NCBI GenBank assembly: GCA_017506735.1
Contig: JAFVMW010000073.1
Location: 1-64,000, forward strand
From: Oscillospiraceae bacterium
Lineage (GTDB): Bacteria; Bacillota; Clostridia; Oscillospirales; Oscillospiraceae
Length of the DNA: 64,000 nt
Direction: 5' to 3'
The notes below the pieces were generated by a model. That model worked only from the letters and a program-made list of their open reading frames with translations, was not told the origin of the DNA and ran no database searches. Shown here piece after piece: positions 25,363 through 33,612 of the stretch. Made by a program: the position numbers and the translations under genes. The stretch's first letter is position 1, and every line of letters begins with the position of its first letter.

Positions 25363-25406
25363 ATCGACAGTCTGAAGGCCGCCCATCCGGGCGGCCTTTG
25401 CCGGCT

Positions 25407-25850
25407 TCATCGGCTCTGCAAAACCCCCAGCAGCTCCAGAAGCTCCAGGGCCTGACGCTCGTACCGGTCCCGGAGCTGTTCCGTCACCCCCTGGGGCAGC
25501 CCGGGGAGCTGGGCATCCTCCAGCAGAGCCAGGCCCTTTTTCCGCAGCTCCCAGCACTGCTGCGCCAGACCCTCCGGGGTTCCCCGGAGGCTGTGCCGGG
25601 GCTGGGACGGACGGGGGAGGTCTGTGAGGGAGCAAATTCCTGCCAGAATCATCCGGTTTTTCCGGTTCTCCTGCCGGAGCCGGGCCATCAGCCGGTTCCC
25701 CGACAGCAGGGGAAGCCGGGCAAGCTGGCTGTAAAACGCTTCCGTTTCCTCCTCCAGCGCCATCAGCGCCTGGAGCGGCTCCTCCCGGGTCTGTCCGCCC
25801 CGAACCCGGTTCCATACCTGCCGGGCCTGAATGGGATCGATTTGGTCCAT
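25407..25850 (-). CDS. Hypothetical helical protein (possibly ferritin-like fold)
   Basis: 147-aa protein, predicted nearly all helical and Leu/Arg/Glu rich, with no signal peptide or membrane segment. The layout (QARQVWNRVRG at the start, LMALEEETEAFYSQLARLPL, then LRQENRKNRMILAGICSL) resembles small ferritin-like proteins of Clostridia in which E-E-x-x and E-x-x-R/H helices bind metal, but only some of the expected acidic/His residues are present, so a degenerate member is possible. The AGGAGGTGGCTT sequence precedes the ATG. It is divergent from the lipoprotein gene. Function is unknown. Confidence 0.6.
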   Translation of the reverse strand: MDQIDPIQARQVWNRVRGGQTREEPLQALMALEEETEAFYSQLARLPLLSGNRLMARLRQENRKNRMILAGICSLTDLPRPSQPRHSLRGTPEGLAQQCWELRKKGLALLEDAQLPGLPQGVTEQLRDRYERQALELLELLGVLQSR

Positions 25851-25933
25851 AAGCCACCTCCTGCTTTTCTTCAGAATCAGCCTATGCGCCGGGCCGGAAA
25901 AACAGAACCGGAATGCCCCCGAAAGCGGTGGGG

Positions 25934-25962
25934 TTGATTTTGTTTGGGAAATATGGTATATT
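25934..25962 (+). promoter_or_regulatory. Promoter of the lipoprotein gene
   Basis: TTGATT (25934-25939) and TATATT (25957-25962) are 17 bp apart, with TGG in front of the -10 (extended -10). Confidence 0.82.
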
Positions 25963-25993
25963 ATGGTTAAACCAAAAGAAATGCGGTGATTTT

Positions 25994-26917
25994 ATGAAAA
26001 AAAGAATGCTGCTCCCCTTGCTGGGAGTTTTGATGGCAGCCCTGCTTGCCGGCTGCTTCTGTTCTCACGACAGCTGGGCCGAGGCGGACTGCGATACCCC
26101 CCGTACCTGTGAAAGCTGCGGCAAAACCGAGGGCGAGCCTGCCGGCCATGACTGGCAGGAGGCCCGTTGCGATCTCCCCAAAACCTGCGCCCGGTGCGGT
26201 CTGACCGAAGGCGAGCCCGGTGTCCACGACTGGCAGGAGGCCGCCTGCGAGACCCCCAGGCGCTGCACCCTCTGCCATGCCACCCAGGGCGAGCCTGCCG
26301 GCCACTACTGGATGCCTGCCACCACCGAGCATCCCCAGACCTGCTCGGTCTGCGGCAAGGAAACCGGTGAGCGGATTGCCACCGATCCCCGGTTCACCAC
26401 CGCCGCCAATGAGCCCCTCTTCGGCATCTGGGAGGGCGAGCTGACCGTACCGGTCACTGAGCTGGGCATCGGCCTGACGATGGAGGGTATGACCGCCCGG
26501 ATGGCCTACCGGGTGATCTTCAACAACGACGGCACCATGCTGGTGAGCCGTGTTCCTGTGGATGGGGAGGAGATCCTCCGGGCCATGGCCGCCCAGGAGG
26601 CGGAGCAGGTCTACCTGCTCTTTGAGTGGGACGGCTACAGCCGTGCCGAGGCGGAAGCCGCCATCCGAAAGACCTACGACATGACCATGGAGGAATATGT
26701 CCGGATGCAGATGGGAGATGTGGACGTGCTGGGAATGTTCTCCGACCAGGTGGAGCAGTACGTGTACTACCTGGAGGGCCAGATCCTCCACCGGGCCGCG
26801 GACTGGAGCCGTCAGATGGGCCGCAATGCCTGCACCCTGGAGCGGAATGTGCTGAACCTGTCCCTGGACGGCGCGGAAGCCGCCCCCTTCACCCGGGTAG
26901 AGGAACGGGGCCGTTAA
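25994..26917 (+). CDS. Lipoprotein with tandem CxxC repeats, function unknown
   Basis: 307-aa exported protein. Residues 1-19 are a type II signal with lipobox LLAGC, so it is membrane-anchored. Residues 30-125 hold four tandem copies of about 26 residues built as C-x-x-P-x-T-C-x-x-C-G-x-T-E-G-E-P-A-G-H-D-W; the CxxC plus His layout resembles small zinc-binding repeats. The rest (FGIWEGELTVPVTELGIG onwards) is a soluble domain resembling lipocalin-like lipoprotein domains, which I cannot name with confidence. ATG 25994 follows a weak GCGGTGATTTT leader. It is monocistronic with its own promoter and a bidirectional terminator. Confidence 0.78.
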   Translation: MKKRMLLPLLGVLMAALLAGCFCSHDSWAEADCDTPRTCESCGKTEGEPAGHDWQEARCDLPKTCARCGLTEGEPGVHDWQEAACETPRRCTLCHATQGEPAGHYWMPATTEHPQTCSVCGKETGERIATDPRFTTAANEPLFGIWEGELTVPVTELGIGLTMEGMTARMAYRVIFNNDGTMLVSRVPVDGEEILRAMAAQEAEQVYLLFEWDGYSRAEAEAAIRKTYDMTMEEYVRMQMGDVDVLGMFSDQVEQYVYYLEGQILHRAADWSRQMGRNACTLERNVLNLSLDGAEAAPFTRVEERGR

Positions 26918-27002
26918 TTTGCAGCTTACCGCGGTGAAATGCTGAATTGTGGAGTCGCTTCGCAACAGATATCAAATTCATTATTTTTATCAACAAAGAC
27001 AA

Positions 27003-27044
27003 CTTCCCCCTGCCGCTGAATTATGCGGCAGGGGGAAGCATTTT
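27003..27044. terminator. Bidirectional terminator between convergent genes
   Basis: CTTCCCCCTGCCGC pairs with GCGGCAGGGGGAAG. CATTTTATT follows on the plus strand and TTGTCTTTGTTG on the minus strand. It serves the lipoprotein gene and the PfkB kinase gene. Confidence 0.88.
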
Positions 27045-27972
27045 ATTCTACAGTCACATCCAGACCCAGCTCGCTGGGCATGAACCGGGGGCAGACATTT
27101 TCGGAGGAGGTGATGACGGAGGCGGCCAGGTAGGTGCCGATGTCCACGGCATCCTTCAGACTCTTGCCGTAGGTCAGGCCGATGGATACGCCGGCACAGA
27201 AGGCATCGCCTGCGCCGGTGGTGTCCTTCACCTGGACAGGCCGGGCCGGGCAGATGCCCTTGTCGCCGCAACGGTCTGCATACACCGCGCCGTCGCCGCC
27301 CATGGTCACCACCATGGCAGGAATGTTGGCCCGAACAACCCGGTCGGACAGAATATCACGCATCTGCTCCGGGGTCTTGCCCTCATAGTCGTCCAGGAAC
27401 AGCAGACCTGCCTCCTGCTGGTTGCAGATGAAGCAGTCGAATTTCTGGAGGAAGTCCCGGCGCTCGGCGGCGATGCTCATGTTGGACACCAGGGCATAGA
27501 GCTTGGTGTGGTATTTCGCCGCCAGGTCAAAGACCTTCTTGACGATGTCCTTGTGCAGATCCACCTGGAGCACCACAGAATCGGCGTTTTCGAAGATCTC
27601 GTCGCCTTTGTGCTCCAGCAGGTCCACCAGAGGGTAGGCGTTGGGCCGCTTGGAGATGGAGCCTGCCACATCGCCGTTGCTGTCGAACACTGCCAGCCAC
27701 AGGCCCAGACCGTCGGGCTGGGTCAGCACATAGTCGCAGTTGACCTTGTGCTTGCGGAGCTTTTCCAGCACGGCCTTGCCCATGGGGGAATCATCCACAA
27801 TGCCCAAATAGGTGGGCCGAAGCTCCACGTTGGCGATGTCCTCCACCACGTTCCGGGCCACGCCGCCATGGATGTACTCCACCCGGCCCACATTCCGTCC
27901 GGTGGGGATGTAAGCGTCCTCCGGGAAGCCCTTGATGTCCATAAAGGAAGTGCCAATGACTACGATACCCAT
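27043..27972 (-). CDS. PfkB family carbohydrate/nucleoside kinase
   Basis: 309-aa cytosolic kinase of the ribokinase superfamily. The C-terminal signature DTTGAGDAFCAGVSIG holds the catalytic Asp and anion hole; the N-terminal block is GGVARNVVEDIANV, the sugar-binding G-G-x-x-x-N motif. The N-terminus MGIVVIGTSFMDIKGF and the size suit pseudouridine-kinase, adenosine-kinase or sugar-kinase branches; the substrate cannot be assigned. AAGGAGGATCAATTC precedes the ATG. It stands alone, so no pathway partner helps. Confidence 0.88.
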   Translation of the reverse strand: MGIVVIGTSFMDIKGFPEDAYIPTGRNVGRVEYIHGGVARNVVEDIANVELRPTYLGIVDDSPMGKAVLEKLRKHKVNCDYVLTQPDGLGLWLAVFDSNGDVAGSISKRPNAYPLVDLLEHKGDEIFENADSVVLQVDLHKDIVKKVFDLAAKYHTKLYALVSNMSIAAERRDFLQKFDCFICNQQEAGLLFLDDYEGKTPEQMRDILSDRVVRANIPAMVVTMGGDGAVYADRCGDKGICPARPVQVKDTTGAGDAFCAGVSIGLTYGKSLKDAVDIGTYLAASVITSSENVCPRFMPSELGLDVTVE

Positions 27973-28017
27973 GAATTGATCCTCCTTGGATGGTGTTTTG
28001 ATTGAAATGATGTAGGA

Positions 28018-28267
28018 AAATTGGAGTTTGGTGAGCTGTCTTATTTCGTAGGGGACGGGTTCCCCGTCCCCTACGGTATCATCGAAACACCCCTACAAAC
28101 TCCAATTGTCAGAGCTGCCGTGTTCGAGCGTGGTGCTCCGCGCAGCGAATCCAGAATCCCAATGATTGCCGGTGGCAATCATACCGATACAAATTCAACT
28201 CGCATGACAACTGCAAACGCACCTGCGCACGAATTGTCAGCGGCGACTCGCCGCCAAACTCCAATTG
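28018..28267 (-). repeat. Mosaic hairpin repeat, copy 7 (27-bp class plus type B)
   Basis: Edge TTGGAGTTTG, then a short palindrome at 28048-28073 (arms GTAGGGGACGGG and complement), linker GGTATCATCGAAACACCCC, edge CTACAAACTCCAATTG, then a type B module with the inserted AATCCAGAATCC/GATTGCCGGTGGCAATC stretch that elsewhere belongs to the 191-bp A form. It ends GGCGACTCGCCGCC plus edge. It fills the gap between the PfkB and DegV genes. Confidence 0.85.
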
Positions 28268-28269
28268 AT

Positions 28270-29106
28270 TTACGCCTCCACGTACTGAATTGCCACGCAT
28301 TCGGGGCCGCCCTGGGTGATGAAGGCAGGGCTCAGGGGCAGAATCTCGTAAATTGCGCCGGGCATTTCCGCCTTCAGCTTCTTCAGGGCCAGCTCGGCGT
28401 TTGCCAGGGTGCCGGCATGGGAGATATACACACGCCAGCCTTCACCGATGCCGTGCTTTTTCAGCTGCTCTGCAATGAACTTCACCGCGTGGGGGAAGCC
28501 CCGGCGGATGCCGGCGATGGTCAGACGGCAGCCGTCCTCGGTCTGGGTCATGATGGGGGTCAGATTGGCGGCCTTGCCAACATAGCTGACCAGGGGGGAC
28601 AGTCTGCCGCCCCGGCGGAGATAGTCAAAGTCCGCAGGCACCAGGAAGCTCTTGGCGGAGTCGATCTTCTTCTCCAGCCAGGCATGGATCTCCTTCACGG
28701 ATGCGCCGCCCTTTGCCAGCTCCACAGCCTTCTCCACCATGTAGCGGTGGGGGCCGCAGAGGGTCCGGGAATTGATGACGGTGAGCCGGTTGCTGTTTTC
28801 ACACATCCGGGCAGCGGAAACGGCGGAATTGTAGGTGCCGGACAGGCCGTCGGCCATGCAGATGTTCATGACCTCTTCGCCGGGGTAGGACTCGTACAGC
28901 TCCGTGACCGCGCCGATGGCAGGCTGGGAGGAGGTGGGCATGTGGCCCTGACGGATGATGGCAACGAACTCCTCGGAGCTGATCTCGTCAAACTCCCGGT
29001 AGGTCTTGCCGGCGATGGTGACGGACAGAGGGGAAACGGCAAAGCCGGCCTCTGCCGCCTGGGTGGTGGAATACAGGGTGGAAGTGTCGGAAATAATGCG
29101 TACCAT
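28270..29106 (-). CDS. DegV family fatty-acid-binding protein
   Basis: 278-aa cytosolic DegV protein. Members bind a fatty acid in a deep cleft and, as FakB, present it to the kinase FakA for phosphorylation. Signatures: an IISDTS start, PTSSQPAIGAV, SGTYNSAVSAARM and the C-terminal HAGTLANAEL block. ATG 29106 follows GAGAGG; a 12-codon upstream extension has no good ribosome binding site. No FakA is adjacent. A leader of about 120 bases separates it from its promoter. Confidence 0.93.
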   Translation of the reverse strand: MVRIISDTSTLYSTTQAAEAGFAVSPLSVTIAGKTYREFDEISSEEFVAIIRQGHMPTSSQPAIGAVTELYESYPGEEVMNICMADGLSGTYNSAVSAARMCENSNRLTVINSRTLCGPHRYMVEKAVELAKGGASVKEIHAWLEKKIDSAKSFLVPADFDYLRRGGRLSPLVSYVGKAANLTPIMTQTEDGCRLTIAGIRRGFPHAVKFIAEQLKKHGIGEGWRVYISHAGTLANAELALKKLKAEMPGAIYEILPLSPAFITQGGPECVAIQYVEA

Positions 29107-29233
29107 ATGAAATACCTCTCTTCTTTCTTGGTTCTGGAGCAATAGAATGGATAAATCGAAAGTGCGGTTTGTGGGAGGGCATTGCCAAACGGCGCTTAGC
29201 GTTTCTGCCGAAAAAGGTCGATTCTTTTTCTAT

Positions 29234-29263
29234 ATCATACCCTTTCCACCGGGGGTTTGTCAA
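29234..29263 (-). promoter_or_regulatory. Promoter of the DegV gene
   Basis: On the minus strand TTGACA (29263-29258) and TATGAT (29239-29234) are 18 bp apart. The leader contains a hairpin GGCAGAAACG...CGTTTGGC. Confidence 0.82.
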
Positions 29264-29336
29264 CTTCGGTGTGGAGGAAACCCGGTCTACCGCTGGGAGA
29301 AATGGGGTTCGGAATGGAGAAAATCCCCTTTTTGTC

Positions 29337-29365
29337 TTGACAAATGCAAAAACCAGGCCTATAAT
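29337..29365 (+). promoter_or_regulatory. Consensus promoter of the T-box/trpB transcript
   Basis: TTGACA (29337-29342), 17 bp, TATAAT (29360-29365): a perfect sigma-A promoter. Strong constitutive initiation with control at the T-box is the expected logic. Confidence 0.95.
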
Positions 29366-29379
29366 GATACAAACCGTTG

Positions 29380-29649
29380 CGGAAGAGTAAGTAGCCATGC
29401 TTCTCCTTTTCCTCAGAGAGCCGCGGATGGTGGAATCGCGGTGAAAAGCAGTGTGGTGAATGGACTTCCAAGGGCAACCGGAAAAGAGGGTATCCCCCTC
29501 TGAGTATGCGCGCCGGAGCAGACACTCCGTTACCAAGGGTCAGCGTATGTCAGTACGCGTAAAGTGGGCGCGGATCGCGTCAAGCCGGGTGGCACCGCAG
29601 GAATCTTCTCCTGTCCCAGCATTACGCTTGGGGACGGGTTTTTTTATTT
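29380..29649 (+). promoter_or_regulatory. T-box riboswitch, tryptophan specifier
   Basis: Transcribed leader of the trpB-like gene. Stem I features are GAAGAGTAAGTAG at the base, an AGAGAGCCGCGGATGGTGG apical region, and a specifier loop GTGAA-TGG-ACTT with the Trp codon TGG at 29461-29463. The T-box bulge GGGTGGCACCGC is at 29587-29598. The terminator is CCTGTCCC/GGGGACGGG (29610-29638) followed by TTTTTTTATTT. Uncharged tRNA-Trp would pair with TGG and with the T-box bulge, favour the antiterminator and allow transcription of trpB. The stretch 29107-29686 has no other gene. Confidence 0.93.
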
Positions 29650-29686
29650 CCCCGTCCCTCCGGAAAACCGAAAGGAGATCATCATC

Positions 29687-31060
29687 ATGTCTGAACAGAA
29701 AATTCCTTACAAAATCTACCTGGAAGAAAGCGAGATGCCCACTGCCTGGTATAACCTCCGGGCCGATATGGTCAATAAGCCTGCTCCCCTGCTCAACGGC
29801 GAAACCCTTCAGCCCATGACCGAGGACGAGCTGTCCGAGGTGTTCTGCCGGGAGCTGGCCCGTCAGGAGATGGATGACACCACCGCCTATTTCCCCATCC
29901 CCGAGAAGATCCGGGATTTCTATAAGATGTACCGTCCGGCCCCCCTGGTCCGGGCCTACTGCCTGGAGGAAAAGCTCCAGACCCCTGCAAAGATCTACTA
30001 TAAGTACGAGGGCGGCAATACCTCCGGCTCCCACAAGCTGAACTCCGCCATCGCCCAGGCCTACTATGCCAAGGAGCAGGGCCTGACCGGCGTTACCACC
30101 GAGACCGGCGCCGGACAGTGGGGCACCGCCCTTTCTATGGCCTGCGCCTACCTGGGCCTGGACTGCAAGGTCTACATGGTCAAGGTCAGCTATGAGCAGA
30201 AGCCCTTCCGCCGGGAGGTCATGCGCACCTACGGCGCCTCCGTCACCCCCTCCCCCTCCATGGATACTGCTGTGGGCCGGAAGATCCTTGCCGAGCATCC
30301 CGGCACCGGCGGCTCTCTCGGCTGCGCCATTTCTGAGGCTGTGGAGGTTGCCACCAATACCCCCGGCTACCGGTATGTCCTGGGTTCCGTGCTGAACCAG
30401 GTCATGCTCCACCAGTCCATCATCGGCCTGGAAACCAAGGCGGCCCTGGACAAGTACAACGTCAAGCCCGACATCATCATCGGCTGCGCCGGCGGCGGAA
30501 GCAACCTGGGCGGTCTGATTGCCCCCTTCATGGGCGAAAAGCTGAGAGGCGAGGCGGATTATCAGATCATCGCCGTGGAGCCTGCCTCCTGCCCCTCCAT
30601 CACCCGGGGCGTGTACGCCTACGACTACTGCGACACCGGCGCCGTCTGCCCTCTGGCCAAGATGTACACCCTGGGCTCCGGCTTCATCCCTGCCGCAACC
30701 CACGCAGGCGGTCTGCGCTACCACGGCATGTGCCCCACCCTGAGCCAGCTCTATGACGACGGCCTGATGGAGGCCCGGAGCGTCCAGCAGACCGAGGTGT
30801 TCGAGGCTGCCGAGTATTTCGCCAGAGTGGAAGGCATCCTGCCTGCCCCCGAAAGCTCCCATGCCATCAAGGTGGCCATTGACGAGGCACGCAAGTGCAT
30901 CGAAACCGGCGAGGAAAAGACCATCGTTTTTGGCCTCACCGGCACCGGCTACTTCGATATGTTCGCCTACGAGCGGTTCCACGACGGCAAGATGACCGAC
31001 TACATCCCCACCGAGGAAGAGCTGGCCGCAGGCCGTGCAAAGCTGCCGAAAGTTGAATAA
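29687..31060 (+). CDS. trpB: TrpB2-type tryptophan synthase beta chain
   Basis: 457-aa PLP enzyme of the TrpB2 branch (longer than TrpB1), converting indole and serine to tryptophan. The PLP lysine is Lys117 in GGNTSGSHKLNSA, and GCAGGGSNLGG binds the cofactor phosphate; ETGAGQWG contains the catalytic Glu. AAAGGAG lies 10 bases before the ATG. No trpA or other trp gene is present. With a Trp T-box in front, the enzyme probably salvages external indole or serves when tryptophan is scarce. TrpB2 enzymes often work without TrpA. Confidence 0.94.
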   Translation: MSEQKIPYKIYLEESEMPTAWYNLRADMVNKPAPLLNGETLQPMTEDELSEVFCRELARQEMDDTTAYFPIPEKIRDFYKMYRPAPLVRAYCLEEKLQTPAKIYYKYEGGNTSGSHKLNSAIAQAYYAKEQGLTGVTTETGAGQWGTALSMACAYLGLDCKVYMVKVSYEQKPFRREVMRTYGASVTPSPSMDTAVGRKILAEHPGTGGSLGCAISEAVEVATNTPGYRYVLGSVLNQVMLHQSIIGLETKAALDKYNVKPDIIIGCAGGGSNLGGLIAPFMGEKLRGEADYQIIAVEPASCPSITRGVYAYDYCDTGAVCPLAKMYTLGSGFIPAATHAGGLRYHGMCPTLSQLYDDGLMEARSVQQTEVFEAAEYFARVEGILPAPESSHAIKVAIDEARKCIETGEEKTIVFGLTGTGYFDMFAYERFHDGKMTDYIPTEEELAAGRAKLPKVE

Positions 31061-31066
31061 ATACCG

Positions 31067-31095
31067 AAAGGAGCGGCGAAAGCCGCTCCTTTTTT
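31067..31095 (+). terminator. Intrinsic terminator of trpB
   Basis: AAAGGAGCGGC pairs with GCCGCTCCTTT around GAAA, followed by TTT. Confidence 0.92.
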
Positions 31096-31190
31096 GTGGG
31101 GAAGCCCCCACGGGCAATGCGTGCGTAAGCGTGTCAGTCAATGTAATGCGAGTTGAAACCGCTCGACCGGGCCCTGCCCGGTTGGATGAT
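31096..31190 (+). repeat. Mosaic hairpin repeat, copy 8 (type B fragment)
   Basis: GTGGGGAAGCCCCCACGGGC, TGCGTGCGTAAGCGTGTCAG, ATGCGAGTTGAAACCGCTCG and the CCGGGCCCTGCCCGG palindrome. It has the inner part of type B but no edge motif and no type A unit. Confidence 0.7.
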
Positions 31191-31222
31191 GAATTTGGTA
31201 CTGGAATAATTGCATAAAAACA

Positions 31223-31251
31223 TTGCAATTTATTTGTATATGTGGTATAAG
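31223..31251 (+). promoter_or_regulatory. Promoter of typA
   Basis: TTGCAA (31223-31228), 17 bp, TATAAG (31246-31251), with TGG directly before the -10. Confidence 0.85.
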
Positions 31252-31304
31252 TAAATGTTGAGAGATTATCTTACATTTTGCGTCGAGAAGGAGACGATTG
31301 TATA

Positions 31305-33137
31305 ATGCCCAATCAGGAAAATATCCGAAATATTGCCATTATCGCCCACGTTGACCACGGTAAGACCACTCTGGTTGACGAAATGCTGAAGCAGGGCGGC
31401 ATCTACCGGGAAAACCAGGCCACTGTGGACCGGGTCATGGACTCCGGCGACCTGGAACGGGAGCGCGGCATCACCATTCTGGCGAAAAACACTTCCATTT
31501 ACTATAAGGACACCAAAATCAACATCGTGGACACCCCCGGCCACGCCGACTTCGGCGGCGAGGTGGAGCGCATCCTGAAGATGGTCAACGGCGTTATCCT
31601 GCTGGTGGACGCCGCGGAGGGCCCCATGCCCCAGACTCGTTTCGTGCTGGGCAAGGCCCTGGAGCTGGGCCACAAGGTCATCGTCGCCGTCAACAAGGTG
31701 GACAAGCCCGATGCCCGTGTCCATGAGGTCATGGACGAGGTTCTGGAGCTGCTGCTGGATCTGGATGCCACCGACGAGCAGTTCAACTCCCCCACCGTAT
31801 TCTGCTCCGGCCGCCAGGGCACCGCTTCCTACGGCCCCGACGAGATGGGCACCGACCTGGTTCCCCTGTTCGAGACCATCGTGAATTATATCCCTGCCCC
31901 CCAGGGAGACGAGTCCGCGCCCTTGCAGCTGCTGGTTTCCTCCATCGACTACAATGAGTATGTGGGCCGGATCGCCATCGGCCGCATCGAGCGGGGTACC
32001 ATCAAGGTCAACCAGGAGGTCACCATCTGCGACTACCATCAGGAGGATGTGAAGCAGAAGGCCAAGGTCGTGGCTCTGTACGAGTACGACGGCCTGGGCA
32101 AGAAGCCCATCCAGACCGCCTCCGCCGGTGAGATCGTGGCCCTGTCCGGCATCGCTGACATCACCATCGGCCGCACCATCTGCGCCCCCGAGGCAGCAGA
32201 GCCCCTGCCCTTCGTGAAGATCTCCGAGCCCACCATCGAAATGACCTTCGCCGTCAACGATTCTCCCTTTGCCGGCCGGGAAGGCAAGTTCGTCACCTCC
32301 CGGAACCTCCGTGACCGTCTGGAGAAGGAGCTGATGAAGGACGTTTCCCTCCGGGTTTCCGAGCAGGGCACCGATGCCTTCAACGTGGCAGGCCGGGGCG
32401 AGATGCACCTGTCCATTTTGATGGAGACCATGCGCCGGGAGGGCTATGAGTTCTCCGTTTCCACTCCCCGTGTTCTGACCAAGGAGATCGACGGCAAGCT
32501 CTGCGAACCCATCGAGCGGATGGTTGCCGATGTTCCCGAGGAGTGTATGGGCAGCGTCATCGAGAAGATCGGCAAGCGCAAGGGCGACCTGTTGGGCATG
32601 ACCCCTGTGGGCAACCGCTACCGTCTGGAGTTTATGGTTCCCTCCCGTGGCCTCTTTGGCTACCGGAATGAGTTCCTGACGGACACCCGTGGAGAGGGCA
32701 TCATGTCCTCCGTGCTGGACTCCTACGCCCCCATGAAGGGCGAGATCGAGCGCCGCAGCGTGGGCAGCCTGATCGCCTTCGAGTCCGGCGAGGCTGTGAC
32801 CTACGGCCTCCACGCAGCCCAGGAGCGCGGCTCCCTGTTCATCGGCCCCGGCACTCCCGTTTACGCCGGCATGGTGGTGGGCGTGTGCAGCCGGAACGAG
32901 GATATGACCGTCAATGTCTGCAAGCGCAAGCAGCTGACCAATATGCGTGCCTCCGGCTCCGACGAGGCCCTGCGTCTGGTGACTCCCAGAATCTACTCCC
33001 TGGAGCAGTGCCTGGAGTTCCTGGCCGACGACGAGCTGCTGGAATGCACCCCCAAGAGCCTGCGTATCCGCAAGCGGGAGCTGGATCACGGCATCCGTAT
33101 GCGCGAGCTGATGAAGCGCCGCAACGCAGAGCAGTAA
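31305..33137 (+). CDS. typA: Translational GTPase TypA/BipA
   Basis: 610-aa ribosome-binding GTPase involved in 50S assembly and stress or cold adaptation. G motifs: AHVDHGKTT (P-loop, about 13-21), DTPGHADFGGEV and NKVDKPDA; EF-G-like domains II, III and V follow and the C-terminal BipA-specific domain contains RNEFLTDTRGEGIMSS. The start at 31305 is chosen because homologues begin M-x-N-x-E-N-I-R-N-I-A-I-I-A-H and AAGGAG lies 11 bases upstream; the TTG at 31278 would add nine unsupported residues. Confidence 0.97.
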   Translation: MPNQENIRNIAIIAHVDHGKTTLVDEMLKQGGIYRENQATVDRVMDSGDLERERGITILAKNTSIYYKDTKINIVDTPGHADFGGEVERILKMVNGVILLVDAAEGPMPQTRFVLGKALELGHKVIVAVNKVDKPDARVHEVMDEVLELLLDLDATDEQFNSPTVFCSGRQGTASYGPDEMGTDLVPLFETIVNYIPAPQGDESAPLQLLVSSIDYNEYVGRIAIGRIERGTIKVNQEVTICDYHQEDVKQKAKVVALYEYDGLGKKPIQTASAGEIVALSGIADITIGRTICAPEAAEPLPFVKISEPTIEMTFAVNDSPFAGREGKFVTSRNLRDRLEKELMKDVSLRVSEQGTDAFNVAGRGEMHLSILMETMRREGYEFSVSTPRVLTKEIDGKLCEPIERMVADVPEECMGSVIEKIGKRKGDLLGMTPVGNRYRLEFMVPSRGLFGYRNEFLTDTRGEGIMSSVLDSYAPMKGEIERRSVGSLIAFESGEAVTYGLHAAQERGSLFIGPGTPVYAGMVVGVCSRNEDMTVNVCKRKQLTNMRASGSDEALRLVTPRIYSLEQCLEFLADDELLECTPKSLRIRKRELDHGIRMRELMKRRNAEQ

Positions 33138-33150
33138 GCAATCAAAAATC

Positions 33151-33181
33151 AAGGGCACACCGCAATGCGGTGTGCCCTTTT
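33151..33181 (+). terminator. Intrinsic terminator of typA
   Basis: AAGGGCACACCGC pairs with GCGGTGTGCCCTT around AAT, then TT. Confidence 0.9.
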
Positions 33182-33198
33182 GAACAACATGGGGAGTT

Positions 33199-33360
33199 GA
33201 TACGAACTCTTAATAAAACAGCCTGACGCTCACCGGCCTAAATTGCACCAGAATGCGTTCTCCTCCTAGGTGGGCGACAGCCCACCGTCGTCGTCGGCCT
33301 TTTCTGGCACAATTTATCCTTGCTGAGCATCTAGGCCGTTCTATCAAGAATTAGTATGAA
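33199..33360. mobile_element. MITE-like 162-bp imperfect palindrome 1
   Basis: The ends are inverted: GATACGAACTCTTAATAAAAC on the left and, on the opposite strand from the right, CATACTAATTCTTGATAGAAC. Inside, GGCCTAAATTGCACCAGAA faces TTCTGGCACAATTT...TAGGCC, and the tip holds GGTGGGC-GACA-GCCCACC. No reading frame is present. The design fits a miniature inverted-repeat element or a large hairpin RNA. Confidence 0.7.
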
Positions 33361-33606
33361 TTGGAGTTTGGCGAGGTGCTTCTATGATACTGTAGGGGAC
33401 GGGAAACCTGTCCCCTAGGATGAGGAATAACCTTTTGTAGGGAAAGGGCATGCCCTTTCCGATCACCTTTCGCCTTGCAGCAAGGTCGGTTTTATGGTAA
33501 GGCACTTGGCGTCTGCATCCAACCGGCTATTATGAAAACTGTGAAGTGGTCGGCGGAGGCATGCCTCCGCCCTACAGAGGAGTATCCAGCAGCCTGATAA
33601 ACTCCG
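33361..33606 (+). repeat. Mosaic hairpin repeat, copy 9 (three short palindromes)
   Basis: Edge TTGGAGTTTGGCGAG and linker TATGATACT lead to three short palindromes: 33392-33418 (GTAGGGGACGGG arm), 33437-33462 (GTAGGGAAAGGGCA arm) and 33549-33575 (GGCGGAGGCATGCCTCCGCC core). A right linker AGAGGAGTATCCAGCAGCC with ATAAACTCC follows as in copy 2. With the MITE-like element it fills the 475-base gap after typA. Confidence 0.78.
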
Positions 33607-33612
33607 CTTTGG

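Noticed and set aside
25376..25402. Second terminator (AGGCCGCCC-ATCC-GGGCGGCCT)
   Set aside because: The hairpin is good but neither strand has a T tract after it; it may be a duplicate of the 25171 stem left by repeat shuffling.
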